A stretch of DNA of 64,000 nucleotides from Pelobates cultripes. Taxonomy: Eukaryota; Chordata; Amphibia; Anura; Pelobatidae. Of the stretch, positions 9,989-21,842 are shown piece after piece (the stretch's first letter is position 1; every line of letters begins with the position of its first letter). The stretch lies in contig OW240914.1 in NCBI GenBank assembly GCA_933207985.1, forward strand, positions 200,992,853-201,056,852. Direction: 5' to 3'. The position numbers and the translations under genes were made by a program. The notes under the pieces are model-generated. The model saw only the letters and a list, made by a program, of their open reading frames with translations, was not told the DNA's origin and made no database searches.

Positions 9989-12900
9989 TTAAAAATAGTA
10001 ATTGTATTTGTAATCCAAAATCTTTAAAGTCCTGTAGAAGTTTACATTCCTTAGATACATTGCTGGAGGTTGTGTTTGTAGAATACCCGGGTATTTGTTG
10101 TAGAGTATAGGTTGTAGAGTCCTGCTTTCCAAATATTTGGCTAGAATTGGTTGCGGATATTGATCAGCATCATCTGTTATCACTGTGGTGATGGCGTTGG
10201 TATTTGTCTTTGCCTTTTTTATTCTGTTTTTTTTCATGAAACATTTTTACACCGTTTATGATGTGTATAGATTGGATACTCTCCGATATTCTTTTACGGA
10301 ATAAATTAATTGACATAATTTCCAAGATTTTGTCTTAAGTGACATGGATCCCATTATAGTAAATGTTATGTTGATACAGCAATTGAAGTGGATTCTCAAG
10401 AACGCCTCTTTTTGCTGTATTGGAATCTTTGTAACATCTCAGTGATAGACATCTCACTGACATCAGGTGCTGTTGTGCTAAAAATGTTAACAGGTAAAAT
10501 CTGTGGAAAAATCTTTACATTTGTTATACTTTGTATAATAATGATAGATGAAATAGTAACATAGTTAATCTTTCTAGTGTTTTGTATTAAAGATAAACAC
10601 CCTTGTATATGATTTAGATATATAAGGATAATTTGAAGCAGCAAAATATTTACCACCTTTGTTCACAATGGTATGTAAAATTACATCCTCTTTAAATGTT
10701 AAAAATACTCTTTTTATTCAAAATCTCTCAATATATTTAGAAATATGACGTTAATTATCTTTCTTTTGACCTGTTAGGGAGAAGACAACTTATTCCCTAG
10801 TTATTAGTAGTAAATATTATAACTACAGTTATTAGTGGCTTAAAGGACCACTCTAGGCACCCAAAAATTGTCTTAGAAAACCATTAGTTTTTTTACCAAG
10901 ATCTGACAGCCATTGTGGAAAGTTACTTTTGTGAGATTGGATGCTTAACAATGAGAATCTTAATTGTTTAAGTATATTTTTCAGTGGCTGTTGGATGTAG
11001 CTTAAGATGATTAGAATTTTTATTATTATTTCTAAAAGTGAGTTAAGAAAGCACTCCGATACAATATTGAATGTATTTATATTTTAACTCTACCTTTGTA
11101 TAGGTGGTTTATGTACCTTTAACCATCACAAACCAAATAACATTTTGTTTGTATTTGAAAAACTGATAAAATATTTGATTACGTGTATTTTAATATATAT
11201 ATATACATAGAGTGGTATGGATGTTGAATTTATATCTTTGACATCTTTTCACAAGTTTGCAATAGGTGACCTAACTTATCAATTTCCAAAATCATCATGT
11301 ATATCACCTGGACGGGTTAATCCATAATACTCTTTTACTTTCCATTTACTGGCCTTAGCTCTGGCAGACTGAATATTTTTATCATTATAATAAACTTTAT
11401 GATAGTTGAAGTAAAGTTTCTGCCTGTCTTTCAGTTAAATTTTATATTAATTATACCACTCTGCAAACTTAAACGAATATCGAATAGTTTCTGATTTAAT
11501 AAAAACATTTCACATTTTCTTTTAAGGTTAAAACATTCATTATTGCAGTTGTTATTGCAATCATATGATCTTTAACTATCATGATTCAATTATTTATCTG
11601 GGTAATTAGCTGTTATGCTCTTATACTTTATGTCTAATATATTTGTTTGTAGGCCAGACTGCAGCTGCATATGGCATTTTAGCAATAATCTTCAATTGCG
11701 TTTCAGATATTCACAAAGTCTATCCACCTTTGTAATTAACACATTATGTGTTTCTTATACCATTAATTATAGTATCTGTATTATATTACACATTGTCACT
11801 GACACATTTCTGATACAGGGAAAAAATAGCATGATTGCTTTAGTAATTATAATTTTCGGTCCATGCACCACATTCCTGGAAGTCCAGAATATAGCAAGAA
11901 ACCTTGGTCTATGGTCCTAGAGAGCCATTTAATGTTTTGATTGGTATAGCTATACAAAAAGAGCAAGGAGTACATTGGTAGATCACATCTGCAACTGAAC
12001 CATTACATATTCTTTGTTGTATCAATGTCTCTGTGTTTATGTTTACAGGAGTTCCTTGCTTTGCAGGTATGTACATAATTTGTAGAGTTTAAGAAAGGCT
12101 GCAAATCGTGCTTTAGTACAAGTGTCCCGTGATGTCAGGTTTCTGACAGGTTTTGCTGGTCTTTTTATATTCCATTCTCTTGTCAGGGCATCTGCTCTTA
12201 GTAGGCCGGTATTGTTATTATTTATTAATTGCATCAAGGTTTCTTTAGTTAATTGATGTGTTTCTACCAAATTCAAATTCATATGCCACCAAATGTCATT
12301 GTAAAGTTCATTGTTACAGAATATTGTTCCAGGATGGTTTTTCACTCCAGTAGGAAATCTATATTCCTCTTCTTCTGATCCTTCCTATTAACCACTTTTT
12401 CTGAGTTGTAGTTAACAATCTGTGTCATGTACTGTGAGGTGCTTTGATAGTCAATCAGGTTTTGTCAGTACCATGTTCCATCTTGAAAAACAGCTGGGAG
12501 TTGACAGTTATCAGCCTTTATTTCTTTTTCCGGTCATCTTCTGTCTGGATAATAGCAATGTCCAGAATTAGCATAGCACTTCTTTTCAGCATAAGAAGGC
12601 TGTTTGCGGTAGTCATTCAATGATAAACTATATGGCAAAGTCTTTTCTTGCATCACCTTCATAGGTGCATCCAAAGCATCTTTCCCGTCTTTTTCTGTTT
12701 TCAGCATGCTTTGCCATCATTGTTGATTCCATTATTAGGATTTGTAATTGTCCAATCACATCTTTCTCATGTATAATCGGTTTTTGGAATAATCTCAATA
12801 GGTTCCTTGTGAAATACCAGTGTAGGCAATCATTTCACTGTGCGCTATGTCTCTCCTTTTGAGATAGTTCTTGGAGGTAGTCCTCACGATCAAAGAACTT

Positions 12901-13400
12901 GTATAGTGTGTTATATAGTCCTGCTTGTTAACATAATCCCAATGCAGTTTTAAAACGACAGCTAGGGTTGATGTTATGATAATGCTGTAGACTGTAAGAA
13001 GGAGACACCATAACCAATTTTCTAGCATCCTTTTGCTTCCATCTTTGAATTTCTTTCTTACTGTATTAGATAATTCAGGTTCAGTCTGTTTTCTCCAGAG
13101 TCTTTCTTATAATGATGTTGATGATTCATTTTTCATACATTCCATGTTAACTGTGAATGTATCACGTCTGTCTGTTCATCCTTCTCCTTCACATTTGCAG
13201 GTTCAGATGTCAGATCACGATTCAGTCTGTCTATGATTCTGGTGGCTTTTCTGTCGTCCTCTGTTTGTTTTATCTTGCCATCTTTAACAGCATCCATTGT
13301 GTCAGTCAGTGGTTCTGTGAATGTCCTGTTAATATTTAGCAGGTTGTAAAATATCAAAACTTACTGTTCTCTGTTGGGTCTGATTGTTCTCTGTAGTAAA
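9989..13400 (-). pseudogene. env-like region of the endogenous retrovirus, decayed
   Basis: Minus-strand open pieces at 13357-13133, 13028-12795, 12345-12043, 10656-10396 and 10237-9989 lie between the integrase remnant and the 3' LTR, where env belongs. The piece at 13028-12795 starts with a hydrophobic anchor (LENWLWCLLLTVYSIIITS), as expected for an uncleaved leader or membrane segment; the last piece is Lys/Asn-rich, like a cytoplasmic tail. No piece is complete, and frames change several times. A scrap of the family A MITE end sits at about 10842-10870. Assignment rests on position and the membrane segment, not on a clear surface-protein match. Confidence 0.45.
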
Positions 13401-13549
13401 AGTTCTTGGTATCACCCTCTCCAGGACAAACTGGCCAACAGAAGGAAATAGGTGGTGGTGCAAGGCGAAGTGGACTGGAAAAAAAAAATTCCCTAAATTT
13501 CTCTAATAGAACCAATGGTTCTAAGCTCTCCCTGGTGCAGAAATATATT

Positions 13550-14300
13550 TGTCAGTGAAAAACATGTAACATTTCATATGGTGTCTCACCATTTGTATCA
13601 TCAGGTATGTTGTGAATGCTTATCTGTACCATAGGAATAAATAGATACCACTGTGTGGGGCAAGCAACTAGTAACTTGGTTAATAATCATTTAACCTCAG
13701 CATTCTCCCAGACCACAACCCCACTTCTTTGGGGGTGGTTGGGGCACTGAAATCCCAAAGTAACCCAAATGTGGTTGCCCAGTTTTAGGTTTCCTTTGCA
13801 GTAACTGCAGGACCACCATCCAAATGGATGGTCCTGGGATTATCAAATGCATACTAAGGAAGTGAGACTAGAAAACATGGCATCAGAGGTTGCACTTCGC
13901 ACAGGATATATCCAAGTAAACCTGGTACATGCATCAACACATACAAAAACATATTTATAACCATGAGATGTTGGCAAACTTTCAATATATAGTAATTCAA
14001 AAGTATGTTGGATATTAATATTTCAATAAACAGTACATCAGTAATGTGGCAATAAGCAAATGCTTATGATTACTAAACACATGAATTACAGTATTTCCCA
14101 TATTGTGACCAACAATATTCCTTTTCAGGAGTCAGAAGTACATTACCTCTCTCTATAAGAGCTTGTCCTAGCCATGAAAAAGCTTTTAGGGCAAGTCCAT
14201 CTTTCCTCTATAGGAAGAACAACCAACGTATTACCTTCAATGGTTATTATGTAATTAACCCTTCTAAACGATAGGAGTATTTATGCGGATACCAGGTGGA
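13550..14300 (-). pseudogene. Retroviral integrase core, decayed
   Basis: On the minus strand near 13970-13920 the frame reads YVFVCVDACTRFTWIYPVR, with the Asp of the first integrase acidic position in 'VDACTRF'. After a frame change near 13860, LDGGPAV carries the second acidic position, followed by WATTF and FSAPTTPKEVG, the usual block before the third acidic residue. The third Glu is not visible at its expected place, and stops interrupt it (after AKET and after LNDY). The first block resembles foamy-virus integrases more than other retroviral ones, in my judgement. Confidence 0.6.
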
Positions 14301-14559
14301 TAAGGTCTGGATATCCTTGCAAGCATAAACTCTGCATCATGACTGAGAGATAGGGTATGCAATGTGATCCAGTGACCACAGAAAAGCGTTGGTAGACACA
14401 TTGCATCAAAGTGCCTGTTAACGACATGAGGAGAGGGACCATGCTTTGTTATAAGCATGTCCATACACGTATTACAATGCCAGGCTTTCAATTTGTTATC
14501 ACAAAGCAAAACGCAGTTGTGGATATAAACTCACGACGTATCGTAAGAAAAACAGTTTG

Positions 14560-17428
14560 AACACCAGACTGAGACTCGAGATCAGTGAACAGTGGACCAA
14601 AATAGATAAATTAAATCTTATCAATCAATATACTTTCAATATACTTTCTTTAAATTACTTTATCCTCTGTATTAACTATGAAATATTAAAGTTAAAACAA
14701 TAACATTTAAAAGCCAACTTTTAGTGTGGATAGGAATTACAAGGCCGTTCATAATGTGAGATAAAGAACAGCTTTTTTTAAAATCCGAATAGTCTGAACA
14801 CAAGATGACCTTGCGCTGAAAACTCACTTGCAGGGGAAAAACAAAACCTTCTTTTTTTCTTTTTTCTTTAGTAAGTTAATTAATTAATTAAATGTAGTTA
14901 GAACCTCCCTCAAAGACCCGATGACTTTGCAAGAAACATGTCGTCCTTAAATACTGGGTAAGTCTATTAAACAGTGACATAGCATTGCTACCCTGTGTAT
15001 TATGTTGTCACAGCTATAATGTGCAGTATTACAAACTATTTATAAGTGTTGTGCAAACTATTCATTAAAAGCTAGTGGTCTAGTGAGCTATAGAACATTT
15101 ATTTATTTATTCTTTAAACCTCTGACCTCAATCGGCAAAGCAATATTGTAATGGTGTCCATTGCAATCTGCTGTCTATACTTGCTGCTCTCAAAAATTCT
15201 GAATGTGTTCAGAGATTTCTTGGGCAATAATAAATCCCCCAAAACAACAACTTTGCATTTATGCTAAACCTGCCTGTTGTAAACGTATTCTGTATATTTC
15301 TTGACATAAGTACTTGTACTTAAATCTGTTTAACAAAGCTGTTTATATTGTGGTGTAAAATATATTTTTTATTATTATTATTTATTTTATTTTTTTATTT
15401 TTTAACTTTGCTTAATTTTTAAAGATACCTGCATATTTAATAAAATTATGTCTAAATATTTAATTATGTCTTTAAGGCATAAAATATCTGCAAATTAAGA
15501 TTATAAACAAAAATGCATGTCCTGGGTGTTCCCTTTTCTATCATTTATTTATTTTAAGTCTGGAATCTGATTTCTTTTGGGATGAGCACCCCTCTGAGCC
15601 CCCCAGTTTCAGAGGCTTCTTTAGAAGTGACCACTGAAAAGTATAGATTCTATAAAATAGATGTGAGGGGGCATTGGGCAGTAAAGTCACCTTAATTATA
15701 CTTTTCATATAGCAGATATGTGATATGCAATGTGATTTAATATATCAGAGTATTATCACTTTAATTGACACTATTCTTTATGCATTATTCTTTTTCTTTT
15801 TTTCTTAAATTTTAATGTCTGTTTAGAATATTGCAGCCTTGCAATATCAAATTAATTTTGCATTATATGTGCTTTTACAACATATTAAAATTAGCCTCTT
15901 TCAGAATTGTAGAATATGTGGTGGAACTGAATCCTCATATATGAGATTTGAAACTGTATTTTTATATCTACTCTGTGCCATAATCTGTATTTATATACAT
16001 AATTGCGGCAGCATATAGCTTTTAAAGAAGCAATTATTACACCCATCATGTGTGGTGATTGCGGACTTTTTAAAACCTACTTTTTATTTTTTATAAATCT
16101 GTTTCTGGCTTTGAGAGAGCAGGCTGCTGAATGCATGTAAATGCTCTTAATGCTTAGTCTCTATACATTTATTTATTTAATCATATTTTATAAAAACCTA
16201 GTTTATGAAATTCACTGAGATTACATGTGTCTGATCTGATTACAGTCAGTAGTACAATATAATTGTTCTAATTTCCTTACTGCTAGTACGGTGGGATAGT
16301 ACCACTGATTTAAGTAAGATTTCCCTTTTAAAATTGGTGGACTTTACTGCCATTGCAATAGACTAAAGACTGTACCTGAGTAAGCAAAGTCATTATGTGC
16401 AGGAATTGTGCACTTTAAATAGTAGAATACTTATGCTATTCTAGTGAATTGGGCTGGCTGCTTAACACATCATTTAATATCTTTTGGTCACATTTAAAGC
16501 TGTAAATGTATTTAACATTTTATTTAAATAAGCCTTTAATAATTTCAGTTTAAAAGTTATCAGAGATCCTGTATAGTTACCATTTTATTTTGCCTTGATT
16601 TCTTACATATATTATTTTTAATAATTTTATAAATATTTATTTTTGCATAGCATTTAGAGAAGCAAAGGATGTATAACCACCTGTTGCCCTTTTTTCTAGG
16701 AGGGTAGTATAATTTCAACTCTGTTTAGGAAAAAATATGAGCTAGTTATCTTATATTATATAATATATATGCTGCAGTGTACTGCATTGTACTGCACTCA
16801 ATGTATTTAATAGCCATGTCTTTCTCTCTATGGCTGTATGTAATAATGTTGTTCATAATTTGGAATATAAAACAACGACTTCTCAATTCCTTGGAATGTT
16901 TACATGTCTCTGTATCTCTGCAACCTTGGCTGGAAATTCCAGACTCCAAAAATAGTTATGCTGTTATAATTCCTGATTTTCAATCAACAGCTAGCCTAAC
17001 TGACAATATGGAAAATATCACTGTTTTATAAAACTTTTCATATATAGTGGACATTAGAATCCAGAACGCAGTAATGCAATAATTAAAAATCCTGTCTGTC
17101 TGTTGCATGAATGTTTTCATTAAGCCATAATGCAATTTTCTTTGCATTCTTGGAATTAGACTTCAAATTTCATCGCTCTGTCTTATCACTTTTCTTTTGA
17201 CAACATTTTGCATTAATCTTTTTCCTGCGCATGCATACTAAGCAGCTACAAAGAGAACATATCCCCCTGTCTGCAATCCACTGTCCTGGAACTAATGGAC
17301 CATGCTATGCTGGTGTATTAGGCATATCAGGGAGTTTACCAAATATGTATATTTGTTCTATTGTGATATTAGTTAAGATCCACAATTTCAGCATTGTATG
17401 CTAATTACGTTGTACCTGGCACCTGAAC
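14560..17428. other. Non-coding block inside the endogenous retrovirus
   Basis: About 2.9 kb of AT-rich sequence occupies the place where gag, protease and reverse transcriptase should be. No reverse transcriptase motif, zinc knuckle or protease motif is visible on either strand. T-rich runs near 15365-15415 and 16080-16095 give it the look of ordinary intergenic or intronic DNA. The open frames at 16746-16949 (minus) and 16777-17031 (plus) have no recognisable feature. Its edges are placed only approximately. Confidence 0.55.
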
Positions 17429-17536
17429 TCACAGTGCCTTGTTCACATTAAAATCATCTCTAATGATGAAGATCTCTCTCTGAGTCTGGGCTACACATAG
17501 CTCAATAGATTCTCGATATTTCAAGACTTGTGCCAT
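17429..17536 (-). pseudogene. Possible gag start, endogenous retrovirus
   Basis: An ATG at 17536 on the minus strand, about 80 bases after the primer site, opens 35 codons (MAQVLKYRESIELCVAQ...) before a stop. Position fits a gag start, but the piece is too short to recognise a domain. Confidence 0.3.
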
Positions 17537-17614
17537 GACAAAGTATTGTGTCTTCTCTTACGTATAAGAGGTTACCTAGGTATTTATTTTATATTTAAAG
17601 CTTCCAAGTACAAA

Positions 17615-17632
17615 GTCCCTTCGTGGTCGCCA
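17615..17632 (-). promoter_or_regulatory. Primer binding site of the endogenous retrovirus
   Basis: On the minus strand TGGCGACCACGAAGGGAC lies two bases after the LTR end ...TTACA. A TGG start matches the CCA end of a tRNA, and GGGAC is typical of retroviral primer sites. The tRNA is not identified. Confidence 0.75.
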
Positions 17633-17634
17633 AT

Positions 17635-18547
17635 TGTAACCGTGTGTGGTTCCCTTATTTACCACTATAATGTCTTAAAGCATAGAACTTAGTAGGGCTA
17701 ACCATACAGATATCTTAGCCATAATTTTATATAGTGTAAGAGATCCTCTATTTACCATATATAAATAATTGAGAATACAATATAAAATAAGGATTGTCTT
17801 GGAAGCAAGATTGTCTTTTTGGATATTTATTATATAAAAATATAAAATCCATTATAGCAGAGTTTATAAGATTAAATTACATGCTTGCAAATATCATTAA
17901 TAGGTTAACATACCCTTCTGAACATGTCATCATGTCAGCCTCTCTGTCATTTTAAGATGGAGCAGCGTCTGTCTCCAAGTCTCTCCTCTGTGTCTTAACA
18001 TTTAAAAGTACACCTATTTATACCTTAGGTGTCTCCATTTTAGGTTACTGTAGTTCAAATATGAAAAAGTAACACTTCTTTTACTTTATTCAATTTAGGA
18101 CCTCCCTTAATTTGGCAAACATACAAGGCCATAACTAAAGGGTGTATACGTCATGGAAATTTTCCTGACTTAGTTCAAGATGGCATCTTAAAGTCTGAAT
18201 AGGTTATCTGTTGTTTATACTAAGTCGTAAGTGTACAGTCGTGGGAGATTCCCGGATTTGGGGAAGTTCCATTAACTTGGGGTTACCACAGTATATTGTG
18301 TACTGCAAGTGTCGTAGTATAGCCTTGAAGCTTGTTTATGCATTATTGTTATTGTAATTCGTCTGGGACAAAATGGCGCAAACATATTATGCACTGAGGT
18401 TATTGCTTAAAGAAACATCTATGAATAACAATATGTTCCATTTCTTACACCTTGTCAGTTTGCAATATCTCTTAAAGACAAAGTACACAGTTTAAGAAAT
18501 ACAACATTTCATTCTAAAACTTGTAATATTTGCATTTGCCCGTAACA
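17635..18547 (-). repeat. Endogenous retrovirus LTR (5' LTR by orientation)
   Basis: Same sequence as 8814-9725 apart from about five differences. It abuts the primer binding site on its left and the ACCC duplication (18548-18551) on its right. Confidence 0.92.
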
Positions 18548-18551
18548 ACCC

Positions 18552-19588
18552 AGCTCAATGGCAAGAACAAGATCCAAGCCATCAACACATATCCCCTACT
18601 GGTCACCAGGTACACAGCTGATATAATAACCTGGCCAAGAGAAGAACTGGTCACATGGATGTCAAGACCAGAAAACTACTCACTATGAAGGAAGATTCCA
18701 CCCAAAATCCAGCACCCATAGACTGTACACTTGGGGGAAGAAAGAAGATCAGGGCCTGATGAGTGTCAATGCCACAGTTCTGGATGAAACACAGAGCATC
18801 CACAAGTACTTCACGAAAAATTGGCTCCCAAAGATTAACTGCTAAGGGAATGCCTGAGACTTCAACAGCTAGAGGATGCAGAAAAAGAGAAGGTTCTTTG
18901 GCAAGACAAACCTCTCTATGGGGTGTACCACTGGCAGATAGTGGATGTGGCTCAAATTACAAAATCCTACCAGTGGTTGGAAAAAGCAGGACTGAAAGAC
19001 AGCACTGAGGCACTAATTCTAGCAGCACGGGAACAAGCACTCAGCACCAGATCAAAAGAAGCTGGAGTCTATCACACCAGGCAAGATCCAATGTGCAGAC
19101 TGTGCAAAGAGGCCTCTTACACAGCCCAGCACCAAGTAGCCGGATGCAGGAAAGGAGAGGCACAACCAAGTTGCTGGGATTGTGTATGGAAACATCTGCA
19201 CAGAATATGGATTAGACCTCTCTAAGTCCAAATGGGAGATACCAGAAAGGGTAGTTGAGAATGACAGGGCTAAGATCCTGTGGGACTTTAAGATCCAGAC
19301 AGACAAGCAAGTGCTGGCCAACCAACCCGACATTGTGGTGGTAGACAAGGAATGGAAGGCTGCAGTTGTGGTTGATGTGGCAATACACAGTTACTATAAC
19401 ATCAGGAAGAAGGAACATGAGAAGGTGGAGAAATACCAAGGACTGAAAGATAAACTAGAAAGGATGTGGAAAGTGAAGGCAGTAGTAGTTCCAGTTGTGA
19501 CAGGAGCACTTGGGGCTGTGACTCCCAAGTTGGGGGAGTGGCTGCAACAGATTCCAAGTGGGACATCTGAGATCGCTGTCCAGAAGAG
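18552..19588 (+). pseudogene. R4-like LINE, C-terminal zinc finger and endonuclease
   Basis: It resumes the LINE after the retroviral insertion. The first part (18552-18920) has several stops (for example after ENYSL). At 19092-19148 a zinc finger CRLCKEASYTAQHQVAGC shows C-x2-C-x8-H-x4-C spacing. The final open frame to 19588 holds a PD-(D/E)xK restriction-like endonuclease core: PDIVVVDKEWKAAVVVDVA, with the PD Asp at about 19329 and the second Asp at about 19373. A zinc finger followed by such an endonuclease at the C-terminus marks the R2/R4 group of LINEs rather than L1 or CR1. The end is lost at about 19590, where a minisatellite begins. R4/Rex6 assignment is from recall. Confidence 0.8.
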
Positions 19589-19589
19589 G

Positions 19590-20312
19590 CACCCCATGCC
19601 TCACTCCCTAATCTATAGGCTGCCCCCCTATGCCTCACTCCCCTAATCTATAGGCTGCCCCCCATGCCTCACTCCCTTAATCTATAGGCTGCCCGCCATG
19701 CCTCACTCCCTTAATCTATAGGCTGCCCCCCATGCCTCACTCCCCTAACCTAAAGGCTTCCCCCCATGCCTCACACCCCTAATCTATAGGCTGCCCCTCC
19801 ACATGCCTCACTCCCCTAATCTATAGGCTGCCCCCCCACATGCCTCACTCCCCTAATATATAGGCTGCCTCCCCACATGCCTCACTCCCCTAATCTATAG
19901 GCTGCCCCCACATGCCCCTCACTCCTAATCTATAGGCTGCCCCCATGCCCTCCACTCCTAATCTATAGGCTGCCCCCATGCCTCACTCCCCCAATCTATG
20001 GGCTGCCCCCATCCCCTATCTATGGGCTGCCCCCATGCCTCCCTCCCATAATCCATGCTGCCCCATGCCTCACTCTAATCTATGGGCTGTCCCATGCCTC
20101 ACTCCCCCCTATAGGCTGTGCCTCCCACTCTAATCTATAGGCTGCCCTCCCCAGCCTCCCCATCATGGGCTGCCCCATGCCTCACTCCCCTAATCTATAG
20201 GCTGCCCCCCATGCCTCACTTCCCTAATCTATAGGCTGCCCCCCCACATGCCTCACTCCCCTAATCTATAGGCTGCCCCCCATGCCTCACTCCCCTAATC
20301 TATAGGCTATCT
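19590..20312. repeat. Minisatellite, ~32-38 bp units
   Basis: About 20 imperfect copies of 'ctaatctataggctgccc' plus 'ccatgcctcactcccc'. Unit length varies by runs of C and small deletions, and the middle of the array (about 19990-20170) is most degenerate. It abuts the truncated LINE on the left and a MITE end on the right. Confidence 0.9.
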
Positions 20313-20568
20313 CAAACCCTCCCCCACCATCCCTCACTTACCTTATCTGTAGGATTTCTCTGGCTCCATGTGTTGCTCCCCTGCGTTTCAGTCAGCAGAG
20401 AGATGTAGGGATAAAATGTAGCTTCCTATCCCTGTCTCTCTCCATACACAGCGCCACCTACTGGCCGGCGCCGTTATTGCAGTTCATTTTCAATCACACG
20501 AAAAATAACAGAACAAGCTGAAAAATCCAGGGGAGGGCAAGTGCGGACACCCATGCTATAGTGGTCCT
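20313..20568. mobile_element. TTAA-target MITE, right end only
   Basis: It ends CTATAGTGGTCCT followed by TTAA (20569-20572), the same terminal motif as the family A MITEs. The interior ('gcgccacctactggccggcg', 'cagaacaagctgaaaaatcc') differs, so it is a related family. The left end is replaced by the minisatellite, which may have grown inside this element. Confidence 0.7.
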
Positions 20569-20662
20569 TTAATTTGCAATAAAACAGAGGTAATTACTTA
20601 AGTTACTTATTTGAATGCACATATAATTTTGCCCTAAAGGTGGTTTTATTATGTGGTTTAGC

Positions 20663-21834
20663 CAGTGGCGGATCCAGAGCCTGATCTTGGGAGGGGAACT
20701 TGTATATTATTTAAAGAAATAATCCAGGCACAATAACCACTACAGCTCAGTGTAGTAGTTATGGCGCCAGTAGTGCCAGGATCCCATCCCAGAGTAAGTA
20801 GTCAAACTGTTTGAGAACAGTTTGACAACTTACCTGGTGTCTGCTGGGATATAGGGCATAAGAGCAGTGGTATGTGTTAGGGGTTAAGTGTGTGTGAAAG
20901 GTGCAGTGTGTGTGTGTGTGAGCGGTGAAGTGTGTGTGCGAGTGCGTGCGTGAGGGCGGCAGTGTAGGTCAGGGTTGCAGTGTGTGTGTTAGGGGGCAGT
21001 GTATGTGTGGGGCAGTGTGTGTGTGAGAGAGCTGCAGTGTGTGTGTGTGTGTGAGCGGTGGAGTGTGCGTGACAGTTGCAGTGTATGTGTGTTTGGGGCA
21101 GTGTGTGTATGGAGGCAGTGTGTGTATAGGGGGCAGTGTTTGTGGGGCAGTGTGTGCAGTGTGTGTATGGGGGCAGTGTTTGTGGGTCAGTGTGTGTAGT
21201 GTGTGTATGGGGGCAGTGTTTGTGTATTGTGTGTGTAGTGTGTGTATGGGGGCAGTGCTTGTGGGGCAGTGTGTGTAGTGTGTGTATTGGGGCAGTGTTT
21301 GTGGGGCAGTGTGTGTAATGTGTGTATGGGGGGCAGTGTTTGTGGGGCAGTGTGTGTATTGTGTGTATGGGGGCAGTGTTTGTGGGGCAGTGTGTGTATG
21401 GGGGGCAGGGTATGTAGTGTGTGTATGGGGGGCAGTGTTTGTATGGGGGGTAGGAAGGCTTTTTTTAAATTTAATTTAATTTAAATAAATATATTTATGT
21501 CCCCCCTCCCTTCTTACCTTTACTGGGAGTAGGGGGGACATTCTGGATCCCTGGTGGTCCATGGGGAATCCCTGGTGGCCCAGTGGGGAGAGGGCTAGAG
21601 TTCACTCTCGCGAGAGAGGCTGAGCTCCCGGGTCCTCTCTCTCTCCCTCCCCTGCCGGCTGTAGCACGGTGCCTGCACAGTGGGGAGGGAGATCTCTGAT
21701 CTCCCCTCCGGTCCTTGAAGGCACATTGCAGGGCTGGCACTTGGACAATGCCAGCCCTGCATTAGCCGGCAAGGGAGAATCTCGGGGGGGGCAATCCCCC
21801 CGTTGCCCCCCCTCCACCCCCGGATCCGCCACTG
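20663..21834. mobile_element. Non-autonomous hAT element (1.17 kb)
   Basis: Terminal inverted repeats CAGTGGCGGATCC and GGATCCGCCACTG are flanked by perfect 8-bp duplications GGTTTAGC (20655-20662 and 21835-21842). The centre is a long TG-rich array (20885-21450), followed by a GC-rich right arm. No transposase. Confidence 0.93.
20885..21450. repeat. TG-rich micro/minisatellite
   Basis: Imperfect repeats of 'gtgtgtatgggggcagtgtt' and 'tgtggggcagtgtgtgtag', unit about 40 bp with internal (TG)n. The Cys/Val/Gly-rich open frames over it are repeat artefacts. Confidence 0.88.
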
Positions 21835-21842
21835 GGTTTAGC

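Larger units (their letters stand above)
8814..18547 (-). mobile_element. Endogenous retrovirus, foamy-like, minus strand
   Basis: Direct repeats of 912 and 913 bp bound it, flanked by a 4-bp duplication ACCC (8810-8813 and 18548-18551). Orientation is set by a TGG-initiated primer site next to the right LTR and a purine tract next to the left LTR, both on the minus strand. Integrase-like and env-like remnants lie at 9.9-14.3 kb in the same orientation. The integrase motif near 13950 and the 4-bp duplication suggest a spumavirus-related (foamy-like) lineage; this is tentative. The coding regions are full of stops and frameshifts, and gag plus most of pol are missing. It is a fossil with no intact gene. 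Confidence 0.8.

Noticed and set aside
19590..20312. CRISPR-like regular repeat
   Set aside because: Unit length varies, there are no unique spacers, and the context is vertebrate repeats; it is a minisatellite.
20999..21484. Cys/Val/Gly-rich open frames
   Set aside because: All come from the TG-rich array in the hAT at 20663-21834; several frames open at once.
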